64,000 bases of DNA from contig NZ_CRPU01000001.1 of assembly GCF_001096185.1 (NCBI RefSeq), positions 124,001 through 188,000 of the forward strand. The letters are read 5' to 3'. This document shows positions 29,981 to 39,477 of this stretch, one piece after another. Made by a program: the position numbers and the translations under genes. Every line of letters starts with the position of its first letter. Within the stretch, counting starts at the first letter, position 1. Below the pieces are notes generated by a model. It searched no databases. It was not told where the DNA came from and was given only the letters and a program-made list of their open reading frames with translations. The stretch is from Streptococcus pneumoniae (GTDB taxonomy: Bacteria > Bacillota > Bacilli > Lactobacillales > Streptococcaceae).

Positions 29981-31948
29981 TTATTTTATGTGCTTTTCTA
30001 AATCCTTTTGATACTGAGCATTCGATTCCAGTTTTTCCTTTTGCCACTTTTTGAAGGCCGCATCATACTCTTTAGTTGTCACAATATCATTTTGAAGTTC
30101 CATTCCTTTAAAAATAAATGGATCCCCCTTAATACCAACCTGTGAATAAGCTTTGGTAAATGGAACCGTACGACTAACCATAGGAGAGCCCCCTGAAGAA
30201 GCAACTGGAATAAGAAGTGAACTATCAGTAACCCAAGCCTGTGCCTTGGCATATTTTTCGTATCGTTTATCAAGATTACTTGTCTCAGAAGCCGCATCAT
30301 CCAAGAGCTTCTTGTATTCATCCAAGCCAACTTTCGCCACAACTTCAGGATCCTTGCCCTTTGTTATACCTAGATGTTTCAAGGCAGAACCCTTCTTAGC
30401 ATCTAAAATATTGAGATAGGTTGCTGGATCTTGGTAATCTGGTCCCCAACCTGTTCCGTTCAAATCATAATCTTTCTGGGTTGGAACTTTAGCTTGAGAA
30501 GTAATACTTTCCTTCTCATTGTCTGTCATTTGAAGAACATCTATAATTACATTCTCCGTTCCAAGCGTTTCTTCAATTGATTGTTTTAACGAATTGGTTT
30601 GTTGAACCGCAACTACATCAGTTTGCTCAACAGGCACATCCAAATGAATCGGGAAACTCACTCCCTTAGCTTGCAATTCTGACTTCGCTTTTTCAAATGC
30701 AGATTTAGCCTTTGTTGGATTGTAAATTGTATCCTTACCATCTGTGAGAGTCACATCTTTCCACTGTTCTCCATATTTCAGTAGTTCATCCTGGGCCAAC
30801 TGTCCGAAGGTCTTCCCTGCTACTTGAACGTAATTATCTGGCACTAGACTATTACGAATAATCTTATCCGCACCTTCTTCACCGTTTAATTGAGCTGTAT
30901 AGGCGTGGCGATTAAATGCAAAATTAAGAGCCTGACGGAAGTTCTTATTGAGAAGAGCTTCTTTTGTTGATGTTTTTTGTGACTCATCTGTTTTAGCTGT
31001 TTTATTGTAAGACTGGCGGTTTACGTTCACAGTGAGGTAGTAGCTTGTTGCCTCTTGTGGACTATAGACAATCTTATCTCCGTACTCTTTCTTAGTTGAC
31101 TCAAAGTTTGAGCTTGCTGGAAAAAGACGTGCAGTAGTATAGGCACCTTGTGTAAAGCTACGAATTAAGGATTCTTGATCTGATCCGTCATAGAATGTTA
31201 ATTTTACATTATCAATTTTGACATTGTCCTTATCCCAATAGTTAGGATTTTTTTCATATTCAATCACAGATTTAGAAATCAAAGATTTCAAAAAATATGG
31301 GCCATTGTAAAGAATACTTGATGGAGTTGGCGCTCCGTAATCCTTGCCTGTTGCATTCAAAAATTCTTCATTTACAGGAAGCATGGTTGCAGTGGTTACT
31401 TTAGAGTTCCAAAAACTTTCCGGGTTATTAAGGGTATATTCTACCGTATAATCATCAAGAGCCTTCACACCTACAGTTGAGAAGTCGTTTGTCTCACCAC
31501 TAACATAAGCCTCCAATCCTTTGATGGATTTCTCAACCAAAGAAAGACCATCAGACTTTCCATCTGCTGCATGCTTTAATCCGGTGACAAAATCCTGAGC
31601 TTTAACTTCCGCATACTCCTCTCCTTCAGAAGTATACCACTTCACACCTTTACGTAGTTTGTAGGTATAAGTCAAGCCATCTTTAGAAACTGACCAATCC
31701 TCTGCTAGAGAAGGAATGAGATTCCCATATTTATCATTCTCTAAAAGACCGTCGACGACATTACCTATTACGTCAGAAGTTGAACTTTTACTTGTAAGGC
31801 TATAATCCAAGGATGATGGATCAACTGCATAAACATAAGAGAATGTTTTGGGAGCATCTGCATTCTTTTCACTTTTCCCACAAGCTGTTAAAAGAATGGC
31901 TGTGCTCAAGGTCACTCCTGCTCCTAAGAGCCACTTTTTCGATTGCAT
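29981..31948 (-). CDS. aliC: AliC-type oligopeptide-binding lipoprotein (AliB-like ORF1)
   Basis: The 655-residue lipoprotein has the lipobox LTAC near residue 23 and an SBP family 5 domain (ENDKYGNLIPSLAEDW, VNVNRQSY, NKNFRQALNFAFNRHAY). It is next to dexB, the position of AliB-like ORF1 in NCC2 strains. It has no ABC permease partner in this window, so it presumably delivers peptides to the distant AmiCDEF permease. It has its own sigma-A promoter and terminator. The name rests on position and paralogy; sequence alignment would separate AliC from AliB. Confidence 0.88.
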   Translation of the reverse strand: MQSKKWLLGAGVTLSTAILLTACGKSEKNADAPKTFSYVYAVDPSSLDYSLTSKSSTSDVIGNVVDGLLENDKYGNLIPSLAEDWSVSKDGLTYTYKLRKGVKWYTSEGEEYAEVKAQDFVTGLKHAADGKSDGLSLVEKSIKGLEAYVSGETNDFSTVGVKALDDYTVEYTLNNPESFWNSKVTTATMLPVNEEFLNATGKDYGAPTPSSILYNGPYFLKSLISKSVIEYEKNPNYWDKDNVKIDNVKLTFYDGSDQESLIRSFTQGAYTTARLFPASSNFESTKKEYGDKIVYSPQEATSYYLTVNVNRQSYNKTAKTDESQKTSTKEALLNKNFRQALNFAFNRHAYTAQLNGEEGADKIIRNSLVPDNYVQVAGKTFGQLAQDELLKYGEQWKDVTLTDGKDTIYNPTKAKSAFEKAKSELQAKGVSFPIHLDVPVEQTDVVAVQQTNSLKQSIEETLGTENVIIDVLQMTDNEKESITSQAKVPTQKDYDLNGTGWGPDYQDPATYLNILDAKKGSALKHLGITKGKDPEVVAKVGLDEYKKLLDDAASETSNLDKRYEKYAKAQAWVTDSSLLIPVASSGGSPMVSRTVPFTKAYSQVGIKGDPFIFKGMELQNDIVTTKEYDAAFKKWQKEKLESNAQYQKDLEKHIK

Positions 31949-31979
31949 AAATAATCTCCTTTAAAATAGTATTTTCACT

Positions 31980-32007
31980 ATTATACCCTATTTTTTTATA
32001 AATGCAA
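31980..32007 (-). promoter_or_regulatory. Sigma-A promoter of aliC
   Basis: On the minus strand, TTGCAT (32002-32007), a 16-base spacer and TATAAT (31980-31985), about 30 bases upstream of aliC. Confidence 0.65.
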
Positions 32008-32079
32008 GAGTTCTTATGGAATTTGTTAGAAAATTCTAACAAATGTTTTTAAAAGAGTTTTTACACAACTTTTAGCAAA

Positions 32080-32212
32080 AAGAGGCTAGGAAAAAAGTCT
32101 TTAAAACAAAAAACGCATAATATCAGGTCAGTACAATAAAAACCTTGGTACTATACGTTTTATTGTGGGAAGATTTACTTCATTTTCTCCTGAAGTCGAG
32201 TTTTTGCCCAAT
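32080..32212 (-). repeat. Interspersed palindromic repeat, copy C
   Basis: It reads in the opposite direction to copies A and B. Its reverse complement has tgggcaaaaactcgact, gaagtaaatcttcccacaat, the ACG..TA palindrome arms and tttaaagacttttt. It lies downstream of dexB. Confidence 0.65.
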
Positions 32213-32222
32213 CTCTCTCATT

Positions 32223-33842
<1,620 letters not shown>

Positions 33843-33888
33843 TCATTATTTTAATAATCTATAGTCTATGATAGCGCTTTTTGAATTT

Positions 33889-33903
33889 TTGTGCAAGCGT
33901 TTG
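33889..33903. promoter_or_regulatory. Possible cre (CcpA) site between dexB and the DUF1846 gene
   Basis: gtgcaagcgtttgcc matches WTGNAANCGNWNNCW at about 13 of 15 positions, in the divergent control region of dexB. Confidence 0.45.
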
Positions 33904-33960
33904 CCTAATCTTTTTGATTCCTTTTTTAAGTCCATAGTTTCCTAACTTCCAATTTTTTAT

Positions 33961-33966
33961 TATAAT
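33961..33966 (+). promoter_or_regulatory. -10 box of the DUF1846 gene
   Basis: TATAAT lies 20 bases upstream of the ATG, leaving a very short leader with a gaggt site. The -35 region is not a clear match. Confidence 0.5.
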
Positions 33967-33985
33967 AGAGGTCAGAGGTAAAAAA

Positions 33986-35470
33986 ATGAAAAAACAAGCT
34001 TTTAGTTCTGAACAATATTTGAATCTACAACGCGACCACATTTTGGAGCGCATTAACCAATTTGACGGCAAGCTCTACTTGGAGTTTGGCGGTAAAATGT
34101 TAGAAGATTTCCACGCTGCCCGTGTCCTTCCTGGTTATGAGCCTGACAACAAAATCAAGCTCTTACAAGAGTTGAAAGAACAAGTCGAGGTTGTAATTGC
34201 CATCAATGCTAGTAACATCGAACATTCCAAAGCACGTGGTGACTTGGGCATTTCTTATGACCAAGAAGTTCTTCGTTTGATTGACAAATTCAATGAATTA
34301 GGAATTTTTGTTGGCTCCGTTGTCATCACACAGTACGCTGGTCAACCTGCTGCAGATGCCTTCCGCAATCAGCTTGAGAAAAATGGAATTGATTCTTATC
34401 TTCATTATCCAATCAAAGGATATCCGACGGATATGGATCATATCATTTCTCCAGAAGGTATGGGGAAAAACGACTACATCAAAACCAGTCGTAACTTGAT
34501 TGTCGTAACCGCTCCTGGACCTGGTTCTGGAAAATTGGCAACTTGTATGTCCAATATGTACCACGACCAAATCAATGGTATCAAGTCTGGCTACGCTAAA
34601 TTTGAAACCTTCCCAGTCTGGAATCTGCCCCTTCATCATCCAGTCAATTTGGCCTACGAGGCTGCAACCGCAGACCTTGACGATGTCAATATGATTGATC
34701 CTTTCCATCTCCAAACCTACGGAGAGACCACTGTCAATTACAACCGTGATATTGAAATTTTCCCAGTTCTCAAACGCATGTTAGAACGTATTCTTGGTAA
34801 ATCTCCATACGCTTCTCCAACAGACATGGGTGTCAACATGGTTGGTTTTGCTATTACAGACAATGAAGCGGCTATTGAAGCCTCTAAACAAGAAATCATC
34901 CGTCGCTACTATCAAACAGTGCTTGATTTCAAGGCTGAAAAAATCGGTGAAACAGCCGTTAAAAAAATCCAACTGCTTATGAACGACCTCGGCATTACAC
35001 CTGCAGACCGTAAGGTTGCTGTTGCTGCACGCCAAAAAGCTGAAGAAACTGGCGAACCAGCACTAGCCCTTGAATTGCCAACTGGTGAAATCGTTACCGG
35101 TAAAAACTCTGAACTATTTGGCCCAACTGCCGCTGCCTTGATTAACGCCATCAAGAAATCAGCTGACATCCCTAAAGAAGTAAAACTCATCGAACCTGAA
35201 GTTGTCAAACCGATCCAAGGTCTTAAAATCGATCATCTCGGTAGTCGCAATCCACGCCTTCATTCAAATGAAATCCTGATTGCTCTTGCCATCACAGCTA
35301 CAGAAAATCCTGATGCCGCTCGTGCTATGGAAGAGCTTGGCAATCTCAAAGGAAGTGAAGCTCACTCAACCATCATCTTGACCGATGAAGACAAGAATGT
35401 CCTTCGCAAACTAGGTATCAACGTAACCTTTGACCCTTACTATCAATACGATCGCTTGTATCGTAAGTAA
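33986..35470 (+). CDS. DUF1846 (UPF0371) family protein
   Basis: The 494-residue protein belongs to the conserved DUF1846 family. It has [21 protein letters not shown] near residue 28, [23 protein letters not shown] near residue 174 with a phosphate-binding-like GPGSGK loop, and [14 protein letters not shown] near residue 412. The family is widespread in Firmicutes, with structures solved but no agreed function; nucleotide binding is only an inference from the loop. It is transcribed away from dexB and followed by a terminator and luxS, the usual pneumococcal order. Confidence 0.85.
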   Translation: MKKQAFSSEQYLNLQRDHILERINQFDGKLYLEFGGKMLEDFHAARVLPGYEPDNKIKLLQELKEQVEVVIAINASNIEHSKARGDLGISYDQEVLRLIDKFNELGIFVGSVVITQYAGQPAADAFRNQLEKNGIDSYLHYPIKGYPTDMDHIISPEGMGKNDYIKTSRNLIVVTAPGPGSGKLATCMSNMYHDQINGIKSGYAKFETFPVWNLPLHHPVNLAYEAATADLDDVNMIDPFHLQTYGETTVNYNRDIEIFPVLKRMLERILGKSPYASPTDMGVNMVGFAITDNEAAIEASKQEIIRRYYQTVLDFKAEKIGETAVKKIQLLMNDLGITPADRKVAVAARQKAEETGEPALALELPTGEIVTGKNSELFGPTAAALINAIKKSADIPKEVKLIEPEVVKPIQGLKIDHLGSRNPRLHSNEILIALAITATENPDAARAMEELGNLKGSEAHSTIILTDEDKNVLRKLGINVTFDPYYQYDRLYRK

Positions 35471-35477
35471 CGATTTC

Positions 35478-35506
35478 AACCTCTCCACCCTCGGAGAGGT
35501 TTTCTC
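35478..35506 (+). terminator. Terminator of the DUF1846 gene
   Basis: A perfect AACCTCTCC/GGAGAGGTT stem with a 6-base loop is followed by TTTCTC. Confidence 0.85.
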
Positions 35507-35531
35507 TCTGCCTCAGGAGCAACCTTTATGA

Positions 35532-35537
35532 TATAAT
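35532..35537 (+). promoter_or_regulatory. Extended -10 promoter of luxS
   Basis: TGATATAAT fits the extended -10 pattern about 28 bases upstream of the luxS ATG, with GAAAGGA as ribosome-binding site. Confidence 0.6.
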
Positions 35538-35564
35538 GAAAGAAGAAAACTGAAAGGATTTACC

Positions 35565-36047
35565 ATGTCAAAAGAAGTTATTGTTGAAAGTTTTGAACTT
35601 GACCACACTATTGTTAAAGCACCCTATGTTCGCTTAATTGGGGAAGAAACAGGACCAAAAGGAGACATCATCTCCAATTATGACATTCGCTTGGTACAAC
35701 CAAATGAAGACTCAATCCCTACCGCTGGCCTTCATACTATCGAGCATCTCTTGGCAAAACTCATCCGTACCCGTATTGACGGCATGATTGACTGTTCACC
35801 ATTTGGTTGCCGTACAGGCTTCCACATGATTATGTGGGGACGTCACACCAGTGCTGAAATCGCGGCTGTTATCAAGGATTCGCTCAAAGAAATCGCTGAG
35901 ACTACTACTTGGGAAGACGTCCCTGGAACAACCATCGAATCTTGCGGTAACTACAAGGATCACAGCCTCTTTTCTGCTAAAGAATGGGCTAAACTCATTC
36001 TAGAACAAGGAATTTCAGATGATGCCTTTGAACGTCATGTGATTTAA
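35565..36047 (+). CDS. luxS: S-ribosylhomocysteine lyase (autoinducer-2 synthase)
   Basis: The 160-residue LuxS has metal-site residues His57, Glu60 and His61 in HTIEH, plus Cys127 in ESCGNYKDH and an active-site region [11 protein letters not shown]. It cleaves S-ribosylhomocysteine to homocysteine and the autoinducer-2 precursor in the activated methyl cycle. It stands alone with its own promoter and is followed by a palindromic repeat that can act as terminator. Family identity is certain. Confidence 0.97.
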   Translation: MSKEVIVESFELDHTIVKAPYVRLIGEETGPKGDIISNYDIRLVQPNEDSIPTAGLHTIEHLLAKLIRTRIDGMIDCSPFGCRTGFHMIMWGRHTSAEIAAVIKDSLKEIAETTTWEDVPGTTIESCGNYKDHSLFSAKEWAKLILEQGISDDAFERHVI

Positions 36048-36055
36048 ACGTAAAA

Positions 36056-36158
36056 AAGAGGCTAGGCAAAAAAGTCTTTAAAACCAGAAAAACGCATAGT
36101 ATCAAGTATTAAAAAACTTGTTATTATGCGTTTTATTGTGGGAAGATTTTCTAAATAG
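36056..36158 (-). repeat. Interspersed palindromic repeat, copy D
   Basis: gaggctaggcaaaaaagtctttaaaacc, the ACGCATAGTATCA palindrome arm and ttattgtgggaagatttt match copy C in the same orientation. The distal end is truncated. It lies just after luxS. Confidence 0.65.
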
Positions 36159-36231
36159 GAACTAAACAAATCTAAACCGCTTCATCTAATCCTCTTTTAT
36201 GCCATTATTTTCAATCAAGGTTAATTTTGAT

Positions 36232-37155
36232 TTAATCTGTTTTATAGTAGACAGCTTTTTCATCAGATGGATGTGTTTGAGTAATGATAATTCTAGTTTT
36301 GCTTAAATCAGAATCAACCCATCTTATAGTAATGCCAATTGGATAAATATCTATTCCGTATCCTGTAGATCCTGTTCTAACATCAAATTCTATAACTCCT
36401 TCGTTTGAAACCCCTGCTTTACTTATCTGTCCTCCTTCTACTAAACCATTCTTATTAAATACTAATTCGTATCCTGTTTCATTCCTCCAAGTGCCAGCTA
36501 TACTTGAGTAGTCTCCGTGTAGAATTGCCTGTGTATCAATTTCTTGTGTTACATTTTCTGTGTGCTATTCTTCTGTGGGAGTCGTGATAAGTGTGGCATC
36601 AGTAGCAACCCAGAATTGAAATTTTTCAGAGTCTTCCATGATTTTGATTGTGAAAGTAACGGTTGCTCCTTCTTGCCATCCCTTAATCATAGATTTCTTA
36701 ATTTGTACTTGTACACCAGTTATAGGAGCATTATTAGCTTTTACCCAAATAGTATGGTATGCTTCTAGAGCTTTAAAATGTCCTACGTATGCTTCCCAAA
36801 ATTTTTGGCGTGTTAGTTCTGCTGTGAAGCGGTATAGCTGACCAGTCTTTAATCTACCATCATTCTCCATTTCTCGAAGCTCTTCGGCTGTCGTATCTAT
36901 TATACTATCTTCAGTTGAGCTAGAGCTTGTGGTAGATGTGCTGGATGAAGAACTGGATGATGAAGTAGAGGAAGAAGAACTAGACTGTTTAACTTGTGAA
37001 GACTGTTTGACAGAATCATTAGCCTTAGTTTGAACTTGTGAGTGTTTAGTGCTACCGCTAGTTAATAGTGTGAAGAACAAAATGAGGATAAGCAATAGTA
37101 CAATACTACCTATAATCTTTTGTTCTTTGCTCAATTCCTTAAGCTTTTTAATCAT
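36232..37155 (-). pseudogene. DUF6287-type membrane-anchored protein split by one in-frame amber codon
   Basis: The 5' part (36565-37155) encodes an N-terminal membrane helix (residues 15-33), a Ser-rich linker and a beta-rich region ending PTEE. A TAG at 36565-36567 interrupts it. The same frame then stays open for 110 more codons to a TAA at 36232. That part encodes DTQAILHGDYSSIAGTW and related sequence typical of DUF6287, a domain of streptococcal surface lipoproteins. No frameshift is needed to rejoin them, so a single nonsense change explains the split. The start has an AGGAGG site and an extended TATAAT upstream. The DUF6287 label is from memory of the domain's pattern; the function is unknown. 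Confidence 0.75.
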
Positions 37156-37250
37156 ATATATCCTCCTGATATTTAACTTTATTTAATGAAATAAAAGAAA
37201 TATTTCCTAATAGTTATAATTATATCACACAAACTTTAACAATAGAATAT

Positions 37251-37297
37251 GTTTTTAACAAATATTAAACTATAGAGAATGTAAACATGATTGTTTA
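37251..37297. promoter_or_regulatory. Candidate operators of the XRE regulator
   Basis: Between the divergent DUF6287 gene and XRE gene lie a perfect palindrome TAAACA-TGAT-TGTTTA (37282-37297) and a GTTTAA...TTAAA-type element (37251-37270). A similar element lies upstream of the coiled-coil membrane protein gene (38902-38920). Confidence 0.5.
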
Positions 37298-37339
37298 ATC
37301 TATAAGATAGATAGTAGATTTAACTTAGAGGGTGAAGGA

Positions 37340-37666
37340 ATGGATGATATATTAGAAAATATAAGTAATCAGATACGAGACTTACGAGCTTCAAAGAAGA
37401 TTACACAGCAAGAATTAGCAGAAAGAACAAATCTAAGCGTTCCTTATATCAGTCAGATAGAAAATAATCACAGAAATATCTCTTTGGAAACTTTTGTGAA
37501 GATTGTTGATGCTTTGGAAGTTCCATTGAGTGATTTTTTCTTACCTTATTCTGTGGCACAAGATACAGAGATGATGGAACTGTTATTGAAGATTCAAAAA
37601 CACCCTCAACATAAGAGGATTGTTCATAAGGTGATGGAAATACTTGAATTAAGCCAAGATAGTTAG
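37340..37666 (+). CDS. XRE-family transcriptional regulator
   Basis: The 108-residue protein has an N-terminal helix-turn-helix of the Cro/CI type (QIRDLRASKKITQQELAERTNLSVPYISQIENNHRNIS, about 8-47) and a short C-terminal helical tail. A GAAGGA site precedes the ATG. It is divergent from the DUF6287 pseudogene and sits beside perfect palindromes that are likely operators. Its last 112 bases are repeated at 39069-39180. The low GC of the whole 36.2-39.2 kb patch suggests an accessory origin. The DNA-binding call is secure; targets are inferred. Confidence 0.88.
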   Translation: MDDILENISNQIRDLRASKKITQQELAERTNLSVPYISQIENNHRNISLETFVKIVDALEVPLSDFFLPYSVAQDTEMMELLLKIQKHPQHKRIVHKVMEILELSQDS

Positions 37667-38069
37667 TGATAAATAAAAAGCACTAAAGAGTAATTTATCC
37701 GAAATATATCTAACTGTAGACAGTTACTTTAGTATCTATTGCTATTTCAATCATGCTTCAGATTGTTATAGTCTCTTTTGAAGTAATTTTCAATAGTAAT
37801 CTGTGGGTCAGGTAATTAGAAATTATCCGTACTTTTTGCATATTGTGAGGATTAAAAGTTACGTTATTTAGACAAGGAATGAGAATTATTTTTCTTTATT
37901 GAAGAAGTCGATTAAAAAACAAAAAGAAAAAAGAAAGCACTGAATCTAAGTATTCAGTGCTTATCTATTACCTTAAAAATGTGTTATCTCTTATATAGGG
38001 GAACCTGTTAGAATAACCCTAATAATTATTGCAATTACAAAAATAAAAATTGCTACTATTCTTATCAAT
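37667..38069. other. AT-rich intergenic region downstream of the XRE gene
   Basis: Apart from the terminator at 37932-37965 I see no gene, promoter or repeat here. Confidence 0.5.
37932..37965 (-). terminator. Terminator of the coiled-coil membrane protein gene
   Basis: On the minus strand, AAGCACTGAATA/ATTCAGTGCTT form a strong hairpin followed by TCTTTTTTC, downstream of the 38070-38876 gene. Confidence 0.75.
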
Positions 38070-38876
38070 TTACTGCTTTAATATACCAGAAAACTTAACT
38101 TCATCAGGAGCCATTATATAACGATTCACAGCGACTTCTTCATCACTGAGTGTGTAATAGAATCTAGGGCTATTTACTCCGTGGGATTTAGCAATTTTAT
38201 ATAAAGATTTGTTCAGTGCACTGATAATTGCTCTAAGTTCTTTATTTGAATATGAAGCATTATTTTCTGTGAGAATGATTCTGATGCCAGGTGTTACAGA
38301 TGTTTTTTCCATTTCAAGCATATTTGCTCCTAATTGTGTATTTACTTTATCTACACCCTCTTGAATTGCATTATAGAAAGCATCTAAATCTACTTTTCTG
38401 TTTTCTTCATTAGATTTTTTCTCAGATTCTTTAGATTTTTTCTCTGCTTCCTCTTTCAATTTTTTCTGTTTTTCCCGTTCTTCTTGTTCTTGTCGCTCTT
38501 TTTCTTCTTTAATCTTTTCGATTTGTGTATTAAGTTTCAATTCCACTTCATCTACACGGTGAGACAAACTACTAAATTTGTACTCGTAATCGTTTTTGTA
38601 TGTATCTTCTAGGTGTTTTATTTCCTTTTTAACAGATGACAATTCACTATCATCAGAAACAAGCTTCAAAGCTTCCTCTAGTGTTATATTTGGTTTAATA
38701 TTTGCTGTGTCATTTTCTAGTGTTTCAACTAACTTAGTAACACGTTCCGTATCTTTAGCATATTCTTGCTTACTATTGCTTTCTATTATATAAACAAACA
38801 AATAAACTAAAAGGGAACATATCACTAAAAAGCCTATAAAATAGTTAGCAAATTTCTCAATTTTCTCTCTATTCAT
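38070..38876 (-). CDS. Membrane-anchored coiled-coil protein of unknown function
   Basis: The 268-residue protein has one N-terminal membrane helix (about 10-31). A long, highly charged coiled coil follows (about 60-160, rich in KEKERQEQEEREKQKK-type sequence), then a C-terminal folded-looking domain of about 100 residues (DAFYNAIQEGVDKV, GIRIILTENNASYSNKELRAIISALN). I do not recognise the C-terminal domain. AGGAGG precedes the ATG, and the upstream palindrome resembles those beside the XRE gene, so it may belong to the same regulon. It lies between the two copies of the XRE-tail repeat. Confidence 0.75.
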   Translation of the reverse strand: MNREKIEKFANYFIGFLVICSLLVYLFVYIIESNSKQEYAKDTERVTKLVETLENDTANIKPNITLEEALKLVSDDSELSSVKKEIKHLEDTYKNDYEYKFSSLSHRVDEVELKLNTQIEKIKEEKERQEQEEREKQKKLKEEAEKKSKESEKKSNEENRKVDLDAFYNAIQEGVDKVNTQLGANMLEMEKTSVTPGIRIILTENNASYSNKELRAIISALNKSLYKIAKSHGVNSPRFYYTLSDEEVAVNRYIMAPDEVKFSGILKQ

Positions 38877-38901
38877 AAAGAGCCTCCTGTTTTATATTTA
38901 T

Positions 38902-38920
38902 GTTTAAAATATTGTTAAAC
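38902..38920. promoter_or_regulatory. Palindrome upstream of the coiled-coil membrane protein gene
   Basis: GTTTAA-AATATTG-TTAAAC is a perfect 6-base inverted repeat about 26 bases upstream of the start. It resembles the element at 37251-37270 next to the XRE gene. Confidence 0.5.
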
Positions 38921-39047
38921 ACTACCCTAATTATACCACAAATAAATATACTTTAGTTAATCTTTTTTAAATTATTTTTAACCAAAGTAAATAAAAATAT
39001 ATACTCTTAACCTATAAATAGTAAAACTTATCACAGAGGTTAAAGCT

Positions 39048-39182
39048 ATGAGAGTTATTCTACATTCTGTGCCACAAGATACTGAGATGATGGAACTGTT
39101 ATTGAAGATTCAAAAACACCCACAACATAAGAGGATTGTTCATAAGGTGATGGAAATACTTGATTTAAGCCAAGATAGATAA
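39048..39182 (+). pseudogene. Remnant of a second XRE regulator (C-terminal tail only)
   Basis: A 44-codon ORF whose last 37 codons nearly repeat the end of the XRE gene at 37340-37666 (PQDTEMMELLLKIQKH, QHKRIVHKVMEIL). DNA identity is about 108 of 112 bases over 39069-39180. The helix-turn-helix half is absent, so it is a truncated duplicate and probably inert. Confidence 0.8.
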
Positions 39183-39190
39183 GCGTAAAT

Positions 39191-39250
39191 AAAAAAACGA
39201 ATAAACTAGTTTTCTGAAAATCAGAATTCTGTTTTATTCGCTTTTTTGTT
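39191..39250 (+). terminator. Terminator after the XRE remnant
   Basis: CGAATAAA and TTTATTCG arms enclose a second small hairpin (TTCTGAAAATCAGAA) and are followed by CTTTTTTG. Confidence 0.6.
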
Positions 39251-39477
39251 TTATCTATTTATGCCCATTATTCTCAAAATTCATAACAAAGAATTTCAAT
39301 ACTCTTCTAAATTCAAATATCAATCTACATAGACAATATCTCACCTCAGATTTGTTACTTGGATTTATCAATATTATCAAAAAATGAAGTCACCCCTAGT
39401 TCTATTTTGATTTTTCTTGAGTATCAAATCCAAAATCTTTTTACCCAGCCTTTTCTTTTTCTCCTCAAAATTCTGTC

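Larger units (their letters stand above)
38877..39477. other. Intergenic region between the coiled-coil gene and clpL
   Basis: It holds a palindrome (38902-38920), an XRE-tail remnant (39048-39182) and a terminator (39191-39250). A stretch at 39299-39426 begins and ends vaguely like a BOX element but is too degenerate to call. Confidence 0.5.

Noticed and set aside
36544-36841. Short plus-strand ORFs over the DUF6287 gene
   Set aside because: Both are antisense to a clear coding frame on the minus strand with a good ribosome-binding site.
39299-39426. A degenerate BOX element
   Set aside because: Only the first bases (atactcttc) and the last (gatttttcttgagtat) resemble BOX; the middle shows no boxA or boxC pairing.
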